A DNA stretch of 64,000 nt from Dyella sp. GSA-30 (GTDB lineage: Bacteria > Pseudomonadota > Gammaproteobacteria > Xanthomonadales > Rhodanobacteraceae), in NCBI RefSeq assembly GCF_027924605.1, contig NZ_AP027042.1, forward strand, positions 535,524-599,523, in the 5' to 3' direction. A program made the translations under genes and the position numbers. The notes under the pieces were generated by a model. That model did not search any database. It was not told the origin of the DNA and saw only the letters and a program-made list of their open reading frames with translations. Shown here one piece after another: positions 17,788 to 25,874 of the stretch. Positions within the stretch are counted from its first letter, which is position 1, and each line of letters begins with the position of its first letter.

Positions 17788-19438
17788 GGAACGCCGGGGT
17801 GGTGTTGGGTTGTTGATTCACACGCACCACCCTGGTCCGTTCCGGCGCAACGCCGGCCTCATACAACATCAGGCTGATCAGCTCCCCGTGCTCAGTCGTA
17901 CGCACACGGACTTTTCCGTCGTAGAGCGCAACACGATCCTTGATGGCATCGATGCCCAGCCCGGTGGCTCCCAGACGATAAAGCAAGGGACCACCGTGGA
18001 TGCGCTGCGCGGGGTCGCTGGCGAAGAGCGCATCCACCCGTACGACGACCCATCGCCGATCGCCGAACTGGCCGCCGCGAATCCGAACCGTCAGGTCACT
18101 GACGCCATGGCTTGCGCACAAGTGATTGACCGCCTCGTAAACGATGCGATGCAGCGCCAGTTGCAGGGATTTGGACAGCTGCTGGGTGTTGCCGTGGGCG
18201 TGCACCCAGTAACCGATGCGGTGGGTATCCAGCGCGCGGGCCACGCCGCCATGGCGGAGTGCGGCGACCAGTCCCTGTTCTCGCAATGTCACCGGATGCA
18301 GTCCGTCGACGACCTGGAACAGTTGCTCCCGGGACAGCGTTGTGCGGCGCCGTAATGCTCGCGTGTCCACTGCCGGCCAGAGCTGGCGCAGATGTTCGAA
18401 CATCACCTCTTCGGTCTCGTGCACCGACTCGCTCACCAGCTCGATGGCTTGCGCAGCCTGACGAAACTGTTCCTCCGCCTGGGCCTGGATTCTCAGCGCC
18501 AGCTCGATCGATGGGTCGCTCGTGTGGGCTTGTTGTTTGTCCGCCCAATGCAGTGCCGCGATCCGACTTCCGAACAGCAACATCGAGCTGATCGCGAATG
18601 CCACGAAGACTTCCGACTGCAAGGTCGTCGTGTCGTAGTGCTTCTGCATCGTCAGCACGATGCAGAAGCTGGCGACGGTGCCGCCGATCGCGGCGCCATG
18701 CCAGCCATGACGAAGCGCGAGCGCGACGACCGGCAGGAACATCAACATCTGGGCGACCTGGCGAGAACCCTCGCTTCGGGCGTCCAGGCCGATCCACACA
18801 AGCAAGGCCAGGGCGGGCACCAGCAAGCCTGCGGTCTCCAGGACCAGACGGCATTGCATGACCTGCAAGAAGATCGCCCATGGGGTGCTGGCGCGTCTGG
18901 ACCACCGGCTTCGAACCAGCAGCACCAGCGGCACGACGGTCAAAATGCCGAGAAAGTTACCCACGAACCAGCGCGAGATTTCGACGCCGTAATCGATCGC
19001 GGGCGCATTCGCCGGCAAAAGCGCCACGGAAAGCGCAGCCGCATTGGCCAGGGTCCACACCCCGGACACGACCAGGGTGCACGACAGGACAACACCCATC
19101 GGCACCTGCCCTTTTGCAGGCACCATCCCCAGGCGCTCCCGGCAGAACTTCACCGGCGGCATCGCCAGCGCGATAGGGGGCACCATCATGACGCTGGACC
19201 AAAGCCAGCCGAAGGTTTCCAGGCACGAGAGGCTGGTGTAACCCACCGGCACCAGCTCGCCCACGATCAGCGCGGGCCAGTAGCGGTAGGGGGTCAGCAT
19301 CAACACGGATAACCGATAACCGGCAAACAGAACCCAGTGCGACCAGGAAAGCTGCCTGAGCAACGCATAGCCGAGCGCATAGGCGACAGCCACCGCCGCA
19401 TGCTGTAGCCACACGTTCCCTCGTGAAAAACCACTCAT
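17774..19438 (-). CDS. MASE1-domain sensor with degenerate histidine-kinase module
   Basis: 554 residues from the ATG at 19438 (MSGFSRGNVWLQHAAVAVAY). Residues ~1-300 hold 8-10 transmembrane helices of the MASE1 sensory domain. A coiled linker (~310-345) leads to a UhpB/NarX-like dimerisation region and an ATPase-like domain (~410-530), where LHRIVYEAVNHL resembles the N-box and LGATGLGIDAIKDRV the G-box. A canonical phospho-accepting histidine followed by Glu/Asp-Arg-Xaa-Arg is not obvious, so catalysis is doubtful. No response regulator lies adjacent. It may act as a phosphatase or a co-sensor. Confidence 0.75.
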   Translation of the reverse strand: MSGFSRGNVWLQHAAVAVAYALGYALLRQLSWSHWVLFAGYRLSVLMLTPYRYWPALIVGELVPVGYTSLSCLETFGWLWSSVMMVPPIALAMPPVKFCRERLGMVPAKGQVPMGVVLSCTLVVSGVWTLANAAALSVALLPANAPAIDYGVEISRWFVGNFLGILTVVPLVLLVRSRWSRRASTPWAIFLQVMQCRLVLETAGLLVPALALLVWIGLDARSEGSRQVAQMLMFLPVVALALRHGWHGAAIGGTVASFCIVLTMQKHYDTTTLQSEVFVAFAISSMLLFGSRIAALHWADKQQAHTSDPSIELALRIQAQAEEQFRQAAQAIELVSESVHETEEVMFEHLRQLWPAVDTRALRRRTTLSREQLFQVVDGLHPVTLREQGLVAALRHGGVARALDTHRIGYWVHAHGNTQQLSKSLQLALHRIVYEAVNHLCASHGVSDLTVRIRGGQFGDRRWVVVRVDALFASDPAQRIHGGPLLYRLGATGLGIDAIKDRVALYDGKVRVRTTEHGELISLMLYEAGVAPERTRVVRVNQQPNTTPAFLTLR

Positions 19439-19674
19439 TCGGCTACCCCTTCGAGATCGGACATCCCTAAGCACAACGGCGGTATGCGCAACAACGTCGA
19501 CATCGCCTAATCATGCCCCCGAAACCTGGCGGAAACTGCGATGTCACACACGGAGTGAGGCCTCCGTGGAAAATGCTATCTCCCGATATTCCTATACCGG
19601 CGCGCCGTCCGCAAATGCCTCCCCTCGCCTAAACTTGGCCAATCCCCCACCCCCTATGCCTGGAGACCCGCCTC

Positions 19675-20706
19675 GTGCCTTACCAAGCCGCCCCCGACCG
19701 TTATGACCACGCCATGCCTTATCGCCGCTGCGGCAGGAGCGGCATCGATCTGCCGGCTATCTCGCTGGGTTTGTGGCAGAACTTCGGCGGCGCGGACGTC
19801 TTCGAGACCGGTCGTGCGATCTTGCGACGCGCATTCGACCGTGGCGTGACCCATTTCGACCTGGCCAACAACTACGGCCCGCCCTACGGTTCGGCGGAAG
19901 AAAATTTCGGTCGCGTCATGGCCGGCGACTTCGCGCCCTATCGTGACGAATTGATTATCTCGACCAAGGCAGGCTGGGATATGTGGCCTGGCCCTTATGG
20001 CGGCATCGGTGGCAGCCGGAAATACCTGATCGCCAGTCTCGACCAGTCGCTCAAGCGCATGGGGCTGGACTATGTGGACATTTTTTATTCACATCGCGTC
20101 GACGCCACCACGCCACTGGAAGAAACCATGGGCGCGCTTGCGCACCTGCATCGCCAGGGCAAGGCACTGTATGTCGGCATTTCCAGCTACTCGCCCGAGC
20201 TGACCCGCAAGGCGGCGGCCATCCTTGCCGAGGAGCGCGTACCGTTGTTTATCCATCAGCCGAATTATTCGATGCTCAATCGCTGGATCGAAAACGGCCT
20301 GCTCGACACGCTCGAAGACCTGGGCACCGGCTGCATCGCCTTCTCGCCACTGGCGCAGGGCATGCTTACGTCGAAATATCTCAACGGCGTTCCGGCCGAT
20401 GCACGCGCGGCGCGCGGTGGTTCGCTCGGCAAGGACATGCTGAGCGAGGCCAATCTCCAGCACATTCGCGCATTGAATGCGCTGGCCGAACGTCGCGGGC
20501 AGACGCTTGCCCAAATGGCCATCGCCTGGACCTTGCGCGACCCGCGCGTCACCTCATCGCTGATCGGCGCACGCACGGTGGAGCAGCTCGACAATTCGCT
20601 CGATGCCGTCAAGCGGCTCGATTTTTCCGCCGATGAATTGGCTGAGATCGATAAGTACGCGACGGAAGGTGGCACCGACCTGTGGCGTGAGTCGGCTTCG
20701 TTGTAA
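19675..20706 (+). CDS. Aldo/keto reductase, YghZ-like
   Basis: 343 residues from a GTG start; the resulting N-terminus (PDRYDHAMPYRRCGRSGIDLPAISLGLWQNFG) aligns with E. coli YghZ (L-glyceraldehyde 3-phosphate reductase) as I remember it, supporting GTG at 19675 over the ATG at 19714. The AKR catalytic set is present: Asp in THFDLANNYG, Tyr just after, Lys in ISTKAGWDMWPGPYGGIGG and His in FFYSHRVD-like context. It probably reduces toxic aldehydes such as methylglyoxal using NADPH. It is a single gene. Confidence 0.9.
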   Translation: MPYQAAPDRYDHAMPYRRCGRSGIDLPAISLGLWQNFGGADVFETGRAILRRAFDRGVTHFDLANNYGPPYGSAEENFGRVMAGDFAPYRDELIISTKAGWDMWPGPYGGIGGSRKYLIASLDQSLKRMGLDYVDIFYSHRVDATTPLEETMGALAHLHRQGKALYVGISSYSPELTRKAAAILAEERVPLFIHQPNYSMLNRWIENGLLDTLEDLGTGCIAFSPLAQGMLTSKYLNGVPADARAARGGSLGKDMLSEANLQHIRALNALAERRGQTLAQMAIAWTLRDPRVTSSLIGARTVEQLDNSLDAVKRLDFSADELAEIDKYATEGGTDLWRESASL

Positions 20707-20800
20707 CAGGTTGTCTAGTTGGAGCGAGACTTCTGCCGGTAAGAAGCACCGTTGATAACGCTTGCATCGTGATGATGGACGACATCACGATGAAGGTTTC

Positions 20801-20932
20801 CCTATCGTCATCCCGGCGCAGGCCGGGACCCAGTGGCCTCGGTTCTTGTTTTTACGAGCGCACTCAGGGCTTTTCGCGAGAACCTCATGATGACGCCACT
20901 GGGTTCCGGCCTACGCCGGAATGACGAGTAGG
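20801..20932. repeat. Long REP-like inverted repeat, family A copy 2
   Basis: Arms of ~35 bp with a few mismatches (from CCTATCGTCATCCCGGCGCA at 20801 to the complementary end TGACGAGTAGG at 20932), the inner arm edges being ACCCAGTGGC and GCCACTGGGT. It separates the convergent aldo/keto reductase and MFS genes. The same architecture occurs at 49014-49154. Confidence 0.8.
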
Positions 20933-20950
20933 AGGCTACTCGGGTTCCCT

Positions 20951-21013
20951 GGAGTCGCCCCTACACTTTCAGCAGAGCACAGCTAGTTTGTAGGAGCGAC
21001 CTCAGTCGCGACC
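20951..21013. repeat. REP-like element, family B copy 2, overlapping a gene end
   Basis: A leading partial copy (GGAGTCGCCCCTACA) and a full copy (GTAGGAGCGACCTCAGTCGC, 20990-21009) form an imperfect inverted pair. The full copy lies inside the last codons of the MFS gene, giving its C-terminal residues TVATEVAPTN. Confidence 0.75.
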
Positions 21014-22455
21014 GTCCTTCGCGTCAGAGCAAGCCCAAGCACAGCCAACACGGCACTGAGCGAGAAAACCGCCAGATAGGCCATCGATGGCGCGTGCGAC
21101 AGCAGCCGGGCAAAGATCGCCCCATCCAATGCCAGCACGCCGGCAACACCGAGTGCGTCGGCAAGCCTGAGCGCCGAACTGTTGTTGCCTACTTCGTCGG
21201 GTGCGCTGTAGGCCAGCAGCAAGACGGAAAGGCTGGGGTAGACCAATCCCATGCCGGCACCGGTCAGCGCCCACGCGACCAGCGCCCCGCCGATAGCGAC
21301 AAGACTTGCTTGTTCCATGGGGTACGCATGTATGACCGCGATGGCCGTGCTCAAGATCAGCACGCCGGCAATCATCAGGCTCATGCCTTTGCGCAGCAGC
21401 CCGTTACGCGCCTGGGTTTGCTGGGTATTCCCCTGATACCACGAGCCCAGTGACCAGCCTAGCGCGCCAATCATCAACACCGCTCCCGCCCAGACCGGCG
21501 ACAAGCCGTATTCGCGGGACAGCAACAAAGGAATGAACGCCTCTGTGCCAAAGAACACCGCACCGGCGATCGCACGTAACGCAATCACGCCGGCTACCCC
21601 GGGCCGGGCCCGCAGCGATCCTTTCGGCAACAGGCGTTGGGCCGATACAAACAACATGATCAGTGCAACCACCGTCAACAACGCATGACCATGCCCTGAC
21701 GGTTCGCTGGCCAGATGCAGAAGACAGACGCCGATCGCCGCGCCGCAGGCCCAGGCGACGCGCGCATCGAACAGACGAGGTACGCCGGTCAGCGGCTTGC
21801 GACCAACCGATGCGAGCGAGCGCATGCCAGGACGCATCATCAGTGCAGCGGGCAGCGCCAACAAGGGAACCGCCAGAAAAACCCACCGCCAACCGACATG
21901 CTCGACGATGACGCCGGTCAAGGTGGGGCCGATCAGGGAAGGGATTACCCAGCCTGCCGAGAACGCGCCAAATATCTTCGGCTGCAATCGCTCCGGATAC
22001 GTCCTGGCAGCGATGACGTAAAGCACGACCGATATGGCGCCCGACCCAACACCCTGCACGATACGGCCCCACAAGAACCAGGTCATGTCCTGCGCCCAGC
22101 CACTGACAAGTAATCCGGCCATGAACAGCGCAACGCCTATCCATAGCGGTGGTATCGGTCCGCGCACGTCACTCCAGCGTCCGGCCGCGACCATGCCGAC
22201 GATGTTGGCGGCGAGCGCACCTGCAAAACTGAGCGTGTAAAGCGATACGCCGTCCAGAGCGGCGGCGACGGTCGGCATCGCGGTGGCTACGGCCAGGGAT
22301 TCAAAAGCACCGAGCGCAACCAGAGCAACCATGCCGATGGTCGCGGCCCGATAACGTGGCGATAAAACGCTTTCGTCCCTGCTTACGCCATTCTTGGACG
22401 GGCTTCGCCTGTCCTGGGAACCCGTCGGCGAGACTTGTGCAACATCGATATCCAT
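20983..22455 (-). CDS. MFS efflux pump under SoxR control
   Basis: 490 residues from the ATG at 22455; a TTG 15 bp upstream is possible but would leave almost no leader after the predicted promoter. Fourteen or so hydrophobic segments of the major facilitator superfamily, with GRWSDVRGP between TM2 and TM3 and GRIVQGVGSGAISVVLYVIAARTYPERL after TM4, point to a drug/H+ antiporter. It is divergent from soxR and its promoter contains a perfect SoxR box, so it is expected to export redox-active compounds (phenazine- or quinone-like). The C-terminal ten residues derive from a repeat element. Confidence 0.9.
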   Translation of the reverse strand: MDIDVAQVSPTGSQDRRSPSKNGVSRDESVLSPRYRAATIGMVALVALGAFESLAVATAMPTVAAALDGVSLYTLSFAGALAANIVGMVAAGRWSDVRGPIPPLWIGVALFMAGLLVSGWAQDMTWFLWGRIVQGVGSGAISVVLYVIAARTYPERLQPKIFGAFSAGWVIPSLIGPTLTGVIVEHVGWRWVFLAVPLLALPAALMMRPGMRSLASVGRKPLTGVPRLFDARVAWACGAAIGVCLLHLASEPSGHGHALLTVVALIMLFVSAQRLLPKGSLRARPGVAGVIALRAIAGAVFFGTEAFIPLLLSREYGLSPVWAGAVLMIGALGWSLGSWYQGNTQQTQARNGLLRKGMSLMIAGVLILSTAIAVIHAYPMEQASLVAIGGALVAWALTGAGMGLVYPSLSVLLLAYSAPDEVGNNSSALRLADALGVAGVLALDGAIFARLLSHAPSMAYLAVFSLSAVLAVLGLALTRRTVATEVAPTN

Positions 22456-22484
22456 GCGGTTTGACTTCAAATGAGGGTTGTCTC

Positions 22485-22515
22485 AGGCTAAACCCTCAAG
22501 TTAACTTGAGGTCAA
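22485..22515 (-). promoter_or_regulatory. SoxR-type promoter of the MFS pump gene
   Basis: On the minus strand: -35 TTGACC (22515-22510), 19-bp spacer and -10 TAGCCT (22490-22485). The overlong 19-bp spacer is the hallmark of MerR-family activated promoters. The SoxR palindrome occupies the spacer, with the same spacing as the E. coli soxS promoter. Confidence 0.8.
22494..22511. promoter_or_regulatory. SoxR box (perfect 18-bp palindrome)
   Basis: CCTCAAGTTAACTTGAGG, identical to the SoxR operator of E. coli soxS as I know it. It lies 7 bp before the soxR start codon, so SoxR bound here should also limit its own transcription while activating the divergent MFS gene on oxidation. Confidence 0.92.
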
Positions 22516-22518
22516 GCC

Positions 22519-22962
22519 ATGCCCTCCTCCGAACTCAGCGTGGGTGAACTCGCCAGGCGAAGCGGCGTGGCCGTATCGGCGCTGCATTTCTACGAGTCAC
22601 GCGGGTTGATCCGCAGCATGCGCAATGCCGGAAATCAGCGCCGCTACACGCGCGACGTGCTGCGGCGGATTGCCCTGATTCGCATCGCCCAGCGCGTTGG
22701 CCTTTCGCTACGGGACATTCAGGACGCGTTGGCTCAGCTGCCCGATTCGCGTACGCCCACACGCGCGGACTGGATACGTCTGTCACGTGCGTGGCGACAC
22801 ACGCTTGATGCACGCGTGGCTCAATTGCTGGCCTTGCGTGACCAGCTCAGCGACTGCATCGGCTGTGGCTGCCTTTCGTTGCAGCGTTGCAGGCTGAGCA
22901 ATCCGGCCGATTGTCTTGCCGACAAAGGCAACGGCGCCTTGCGCTGGCCTGCCGACGAGTGA
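22519..22962 (+). CDS. soxR: Redox-sensitive MerR-family activator SoxR
   Basis: 147 residues. The MerR helix-turn-helix (VGELARRSGVAVSALHFYESRGLI) is followed by the dimerisation helix and the [2Fe-2S] motif CIGCGCLSLQRC (~residues 114-125), the exact CxxCxCxxxxxC spacing of SoxR. Oxidation of the cluster by redox-cycling compounds switches it on. It is divergent from an MFS pump with a shared SoxR box. There is no soxS nearby, as usual outside enterics, so it probably acts directly on the pump. Confidence 0.97.
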   Translation: MPSSELSVGELARRSGVAVSALHFYESRGLIRSMRNAGNQRRYTRDVLRRIALIRIAQRVGLSLRDIQDALAQLPDSRTPTRADWIRLSRAWRHTLDARVAQLLALRDQLSDCIGCGCLSLQRCRLSNPADCLADKGNGALRWPADE

Positions 22963-22982
22963 CGCGTTACCCGCGTCTCTAC

Positions 22983-23840
22983 TTAACTTACGGCGACCAG
23001 GAACGATTCGCCGTGAGCAGGCTTCAGACCATCGGCTCGATCGGCAAAATAGCGCTGGACCAGATCCGCAGTGGAGACGTGAGTGGCCTGCCGAAAACCC
23101 GCCTCGTTTGCCAGCGCCAGCATCTCCATCGGCTTGAAGAAGCTGAGAAAGGGCGTGCCGGCGGCACGTGCACGCTCATGTAGCGCCTGGTGCTGAGGAC
23201 GCTCTTTCGCATCGATCAGGTCCAGCGGCAGCAGGAACGTCATGGCCAGCGTGGATGCCGGCGCAAGCTGGGCGACCTGTCGCAGCAATGCGATATTCGC
23301 GTCCCGCCGGAGGTACATGGAGACGCCTGTGGAAGCCACCACCGCCGGCTTGGACGGATCGAAGCCCGCACGCAGCAGTTCATTCCACCACGACTGCCCG
23401 GCCTCGAAATCGACCGATACCAGCTTCAGCCACTCAGGAATGCCGAACCCAAGCTCGGCAAGGCGACGCCGTTTCCATGCTTGCGGACCGGGCTGGTCGA
23501 CTTCGAAAACGCGCATGCGCGAAGCAATCTCGACTCGACGCTGAGCGAATGTGTCCAGGCCCGCACCGAGAAGCACATACTGGCTGACGCCAAGACCGAC
23601 CTGTTCCGTAACCAGGTCTTCGATGAAGCGCGCCCGGCCCACCACACCCGCCCGGTAACCCGCCGTCCCTGCAAGATTCATATCCGGACGCTGCCGCCAA
23701 TCATTGAGTGGATCGATCAACCGAAGGCCAACGGTGTCTTCGAAGACATGCGGCGCAGCATCGGCCTCGACATGCATCGCACGCCATAGCGCAACGCGCG
23801 CGGCGGTGCCTTCCGGCTTCAGGTCTTGGTCGTCACTCAT
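22983..23840 (-). CDS. Class I SAM-dependent methyltransferase (TIGR00027-like)
   Basis: 285 residues. The pattern LGLRLIDPLNDW, GYRAGVVGRARFIEDLV, VLLGAGLDTFAQR and FEVDQPGPQAWKRRRL is that of the leucine carboxyl methyltransferase-like TIGR00027 family, common in actinobacteria and soil bacteria and of unknown substrate. SAM binds at the GAGLDT loop (~residue 93). It ends 20 bp from the soxR stop, convergent with it. Confidence 0.88.
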   Translation of the reverse strand: MSDDQDLKPEGTAARVALWRAMHVEADAAPHVFEDTVGLRLIDPLNDWRQRPDMNLAGTAGYRAGVVGRARFIEDLVTEQVGLGVSQYVLLGAGLDTFAQRRVEIASRMRVFEVDQPGPQAWKRRRLAELGFGIPEWLKLVSVDFEAGQSWWNELLRAGFDPSKPAVVASTGVSMYLRRDANIALLRQVAQLAPASTLAMTFLLPLDLIDAKERPQHQALHERARAAGTPFLSFFKPMEMLALANEAGFRQATHVSTADLVQRYFADRADGLKPAHGESFLVAVS

Positions 23841-23877
23841 GGGGATCTTCTCAGCGATCGTGTTGCGATCTTCGGTA

Positions 23878-24231
23878 TCAGAGGTTCGGCGGTAACGGGG
23901 CTTCTACCGCAAGCTGACGTCCATCGGGATCGTTCAACAACATCTGCAGCGCGGGCCAATGCTGTTTCTCAAAGGGCTGGGTTACCGTACCGCTGCGCGG
24001 CGGCGTGAATTGCTCCGCGTCGTCGATCGCAACGCCAAGCACGACTTGCAGCACGTGATCGCTCGGGCGCTCCGCCACAAAAATGTAGGGACCGCCGTGG
24101 GGATGACGCAGGCGACCGGAATGATGGTCGGTCTCGAATTCGAGTTCATAACCGAGGTCCTGCCAGAACGCGACGGTTTTGCCCCAGTTATGCGTTTCGA
24201 TGAGGATGCCATCGATACCGTTGGTCTTCAT
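23878..24231 (-). CDS. VOC superfamily protein, coupled to an RHH regulator
   Basis: 117 residues from the ATG at 24231 (MKTNGIDGILIETHNWGKTV), chosen because GGAGG sits 5 bases upstream, inside the end of the RHH gene. A single VOC fold with ALQMLLNDPDGRQLAVEAPL at the end, typical of bleomycin-resistance/glyoxalase-like proteins. It is separated from the RHH stop by one base, so the two are translationally coupled and co-regulated. Confidence 0.85.
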   Translation of the reverse strand: MKTNGIDGILIETHNWGKTVAFWQDLGYELEFETDHHSGRLRHPHGGPYIFVAERPSDHVLQVVLGVAIDDAEQFTPPRSGTVTQPFEKQHWPALQMLLNDPDGRQLAVEAPLPPNL

Positions 24232-24232
24232 G

Positions 24233-24388
24233 CTACCTCCGCTTTCGCTGTTGGGCGTCGAGATAAGCGCGCAATGCGGCGGCAACGATCGCCGATAGCG
24301 ATTGCTCGGTTTCAACCGCGTGATGCTTCACCTCGCGAACCAGTTCGGTGGGCAAGTACACGTTGAATTGCTTGACGGTGTCTGCCAT
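24233..24388 (-). CDS. Ribbon-helix-helix (CopG-like) regulator, 51 residues
   Basis: Starts [20 protein letters not shown] and continues [20 protein letters not shown], ending at TAG (24235-24233). The strand [12 protein letters not shown] followed by two helices and [10 protein letters not shown] is the CopG/RHH DNA-binding fold. A perfect 20-bp palindrome lies 17 bp upstream of its start. The partner gene encodes a VOC protein, not a toxin, so I read this as a repressor of its own two-gene operon rather than an antitoxin. Confidence 0.82.
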   Translation of the reverse strand: MADTVKQFNVYLPTELVREVKHHAVETEQSLSAIVAAALRAYLDAQQRKRR

Positions 24389-24405
24389 TCGCCGTGAAAC
24401 CTTTG

Positions 24406-24425
24406 CTAGGATGCTAGCATCCTAG
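24406..24425. promoter_or_regulatory. Perfect 20-bp palindrome, probable RHH operator
   Basis: CTAGGATGCTAGCATCCTAG, perfectly self-complementary, 17 bp upstream of the RHH start codon. It also contains the nested half-sites GGATGC/GCATCC. Position and symmetry fit an autoregulatory operator. Confidence 0.75.
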
Positions 24426-24452
24426 TTCGATATCATTGATAGCGCAAGGGTC

Positions 24453-24525
24453 GGTCGCCACTGAAGTCGCTCCTACAAATTCAGGCAAGCACGGCTAGCT
24501 TGTAGGAGCGACTTCAGTCGCGACC
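24453..24525. repeat. REP-like inverted pair, family B copy 3
   Basis: Arms of 26 bp at 24453-24478 and 24500-24525 (GTAGGAGCGACTTCAGTCGC core) with one mismatch and a 21-nt loop. It lies between the GST gene end (24547) and the RHH operon promoter, and so may terminate GST transcription. Confidence 0.85.
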
Positions 24526-24546
24526 GCACCGACAAGAAACAATAAA

Positions 24547-25218
24547 TCACGCCAGAGCCAAGGCATCGGATGCTCCTGATATCGGATAAGCAACCGGAGC
24601 CTCGTCGACCGTATCGCCCTCAAACGGCGTGGCCATCATCGATGGGCGCATACTCATCTGCCGATACCAGGACTGCAATCGCGGCCGCCCCACCTCGAAG
24701 TCGTAGACCTGCCGAAACGCTATCCAGCTCAATGCGGTAGCTAATGCGATGTCGCCGATATCGGGCTCCCTGTCCTGCTCGACCGTCGCTTCTAGAAAAT
24801 CGCACGCTGCAACGATCTTTTGCCGATAGCCTTCACGCAGCGGAGCCCAGCGAACCGCCTCCGGGCGACGGTCGGTCTCCCAACGAACTGCGATACCGGC
24901 GTCGGCGATGCCCATGGCAACCGCCTGATTGCGAAGCGCTATGAAACGCTGCGCGGACGACGCCGGAAAGAGTTTTAGCCCTTGCTGCAAGCCATCCAGG
25001 TATTCGCAGATCACGCTGGAGTCGAACAGTACGGTCTGGTCGTCGCAGATCAGCACGGGCACCTTGCCCAATGGATTGAGCGCAAACACTTCCTCGTTCC
25101 GGAGCGTCGGGCTGGTTTCGTGGTGAATCACTTCCAATTGCCCGGCCAGCCCCATCTCATGGGCGGCGACCAGGACTTTGCGCGCATAGGGTGAATGCGA
25201 CTGGTACAAGAGCTTCAT
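24547..25218 (-). CDS. Glutathione S-transferase
   Basis: 223 residues. N-terminal thioredoxin-like domain begins MKLLYQSHSPYARKVLVAAH, with LGKVPVL (cis-Pro) and LFDSSVICEYL (Ser contacting glutathione). The helical C-terminal domain follows from ~90. Catalytic residue is probably Ser9 or nearby, as in bacterial GSTs. Role: detoxification of electrophiles in the cytoplasm. It is divergent from the Lrp-type regulator at 25341. Confidence 0.92.
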   Translation of the reverse strand: MKLLYQSHSPYARKVLVAAHEMGLAGQLEVIHHETSPTLRNEEVFALNPLGKVPVLICDDQTVLFDSSVICEYLDGLQQGLKLFPASSAQRFIALRNQAVAMGIADAGIAVRWETDRRPEAVRWAPLREGYRQKIVAACDFLEATVEQDREPDIGDIALATALSWIAFRQVYDFEVGRPRLQSWYRQMSMRPSMMATPFEGDTVDEAPVAYPISGASDALALA

Positions 25219-25340
25219 GGATAACGCGTTCCAACTCGCTGCGGGGTATGGCCTATGCTAGGGAACCGTGACGCGGCTAGTCCGCGACTATTTACTCCAA
25301 CACGCGATTTTCCCGCGACCTGAGCAGGCTGCACGCACAG

Positions 25341-25820
25341 ATGCCCATGGACCTCGACAAACTTGACCGGCGTATCCTGGCCATCGTCCAGAACGACACG
25401 CGCCGCCCTGCCGAGCTGATCGGCGCCGAGATCGGCCTCTCTGCTTCGGCGGTGCAACGACGCATTGCCCGGATGCGCGAGGAAGCCATCATCACGGCCG
25501 AGGTTGCCGTGGTCGATCCCAAAAGCGTCGGTCATCCCCTGACCATGATCGTGGATGTCGAAGTCGAGCGGGAGCGGCCCGAGCTGCTGGCCAGTCTCAA
25601 GCAATGGATCGCCACCGAACCGCTGATCCAGGAAGCCTGGTACGTCACCGGCGCGGGCGACTATGTGCTCATCGTCGTCGCGCGCGATGTGGAAGATTTC
25701 GAAGCGGTGATGCAAAGAATGGTCACGCAGAACGCGAATGTCCGGCGTTTCCAGACGCGCGTGGCATTGGGCACACTCAAACGCGGGCTGCTGGTCCCCA
25801 TGGACCCCTCGGCCGACTAG
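25341..25820 (+). CDS. Lrp/AsnC-family transcription regulator
   Basis: 159 residues (an ATG two codons downstream at 25347 is equally plausible). N-terminal HTH (LDRRILAIVQNDTRRPAELIGAEIGLSASAVQRRIARMREE) and C-terminal RAM ligand-binding domain (LTMIVDVEVERERPEL, EAWYVTGAGDYVLIVVARD). Such regulators sense amino acids. Divergent from the GST gene across 122 bp. It converges on the SDR gene at 25875. Confidence 0.93.
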   Translation: MPMDLDKLDRRILAIVQNDTRRPAELIGAEIGLSASAVQRRIARMREEAIITAEVAVVDPKSVGHPLTMIVDVEVERERPELLASLKQWIATEPLIQEAWYVTGAGDYVLIVVARDVEDFEAVMQRMVTQNANVRRFQTRVALGTLKRGLLVPMDPSAD

Positions 25821-25874
25821 CTCCCGCGCAGCCGCGAGAGATCGGGGCGGGCAAGATGCCCACCCCGGGAGCGA

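Noticed and set aside
18392-19312. 306-codon plus-strand frame over the MASE1 gene
   Set aside because: His/Gln/Arg-rich antisense translation, no family features.
24233-24388. Antitoxin of a toxin-antitoxin pair
   Set aside because: The coupled gene is a VOC protein with no RelE, PIN or MazF-like features.
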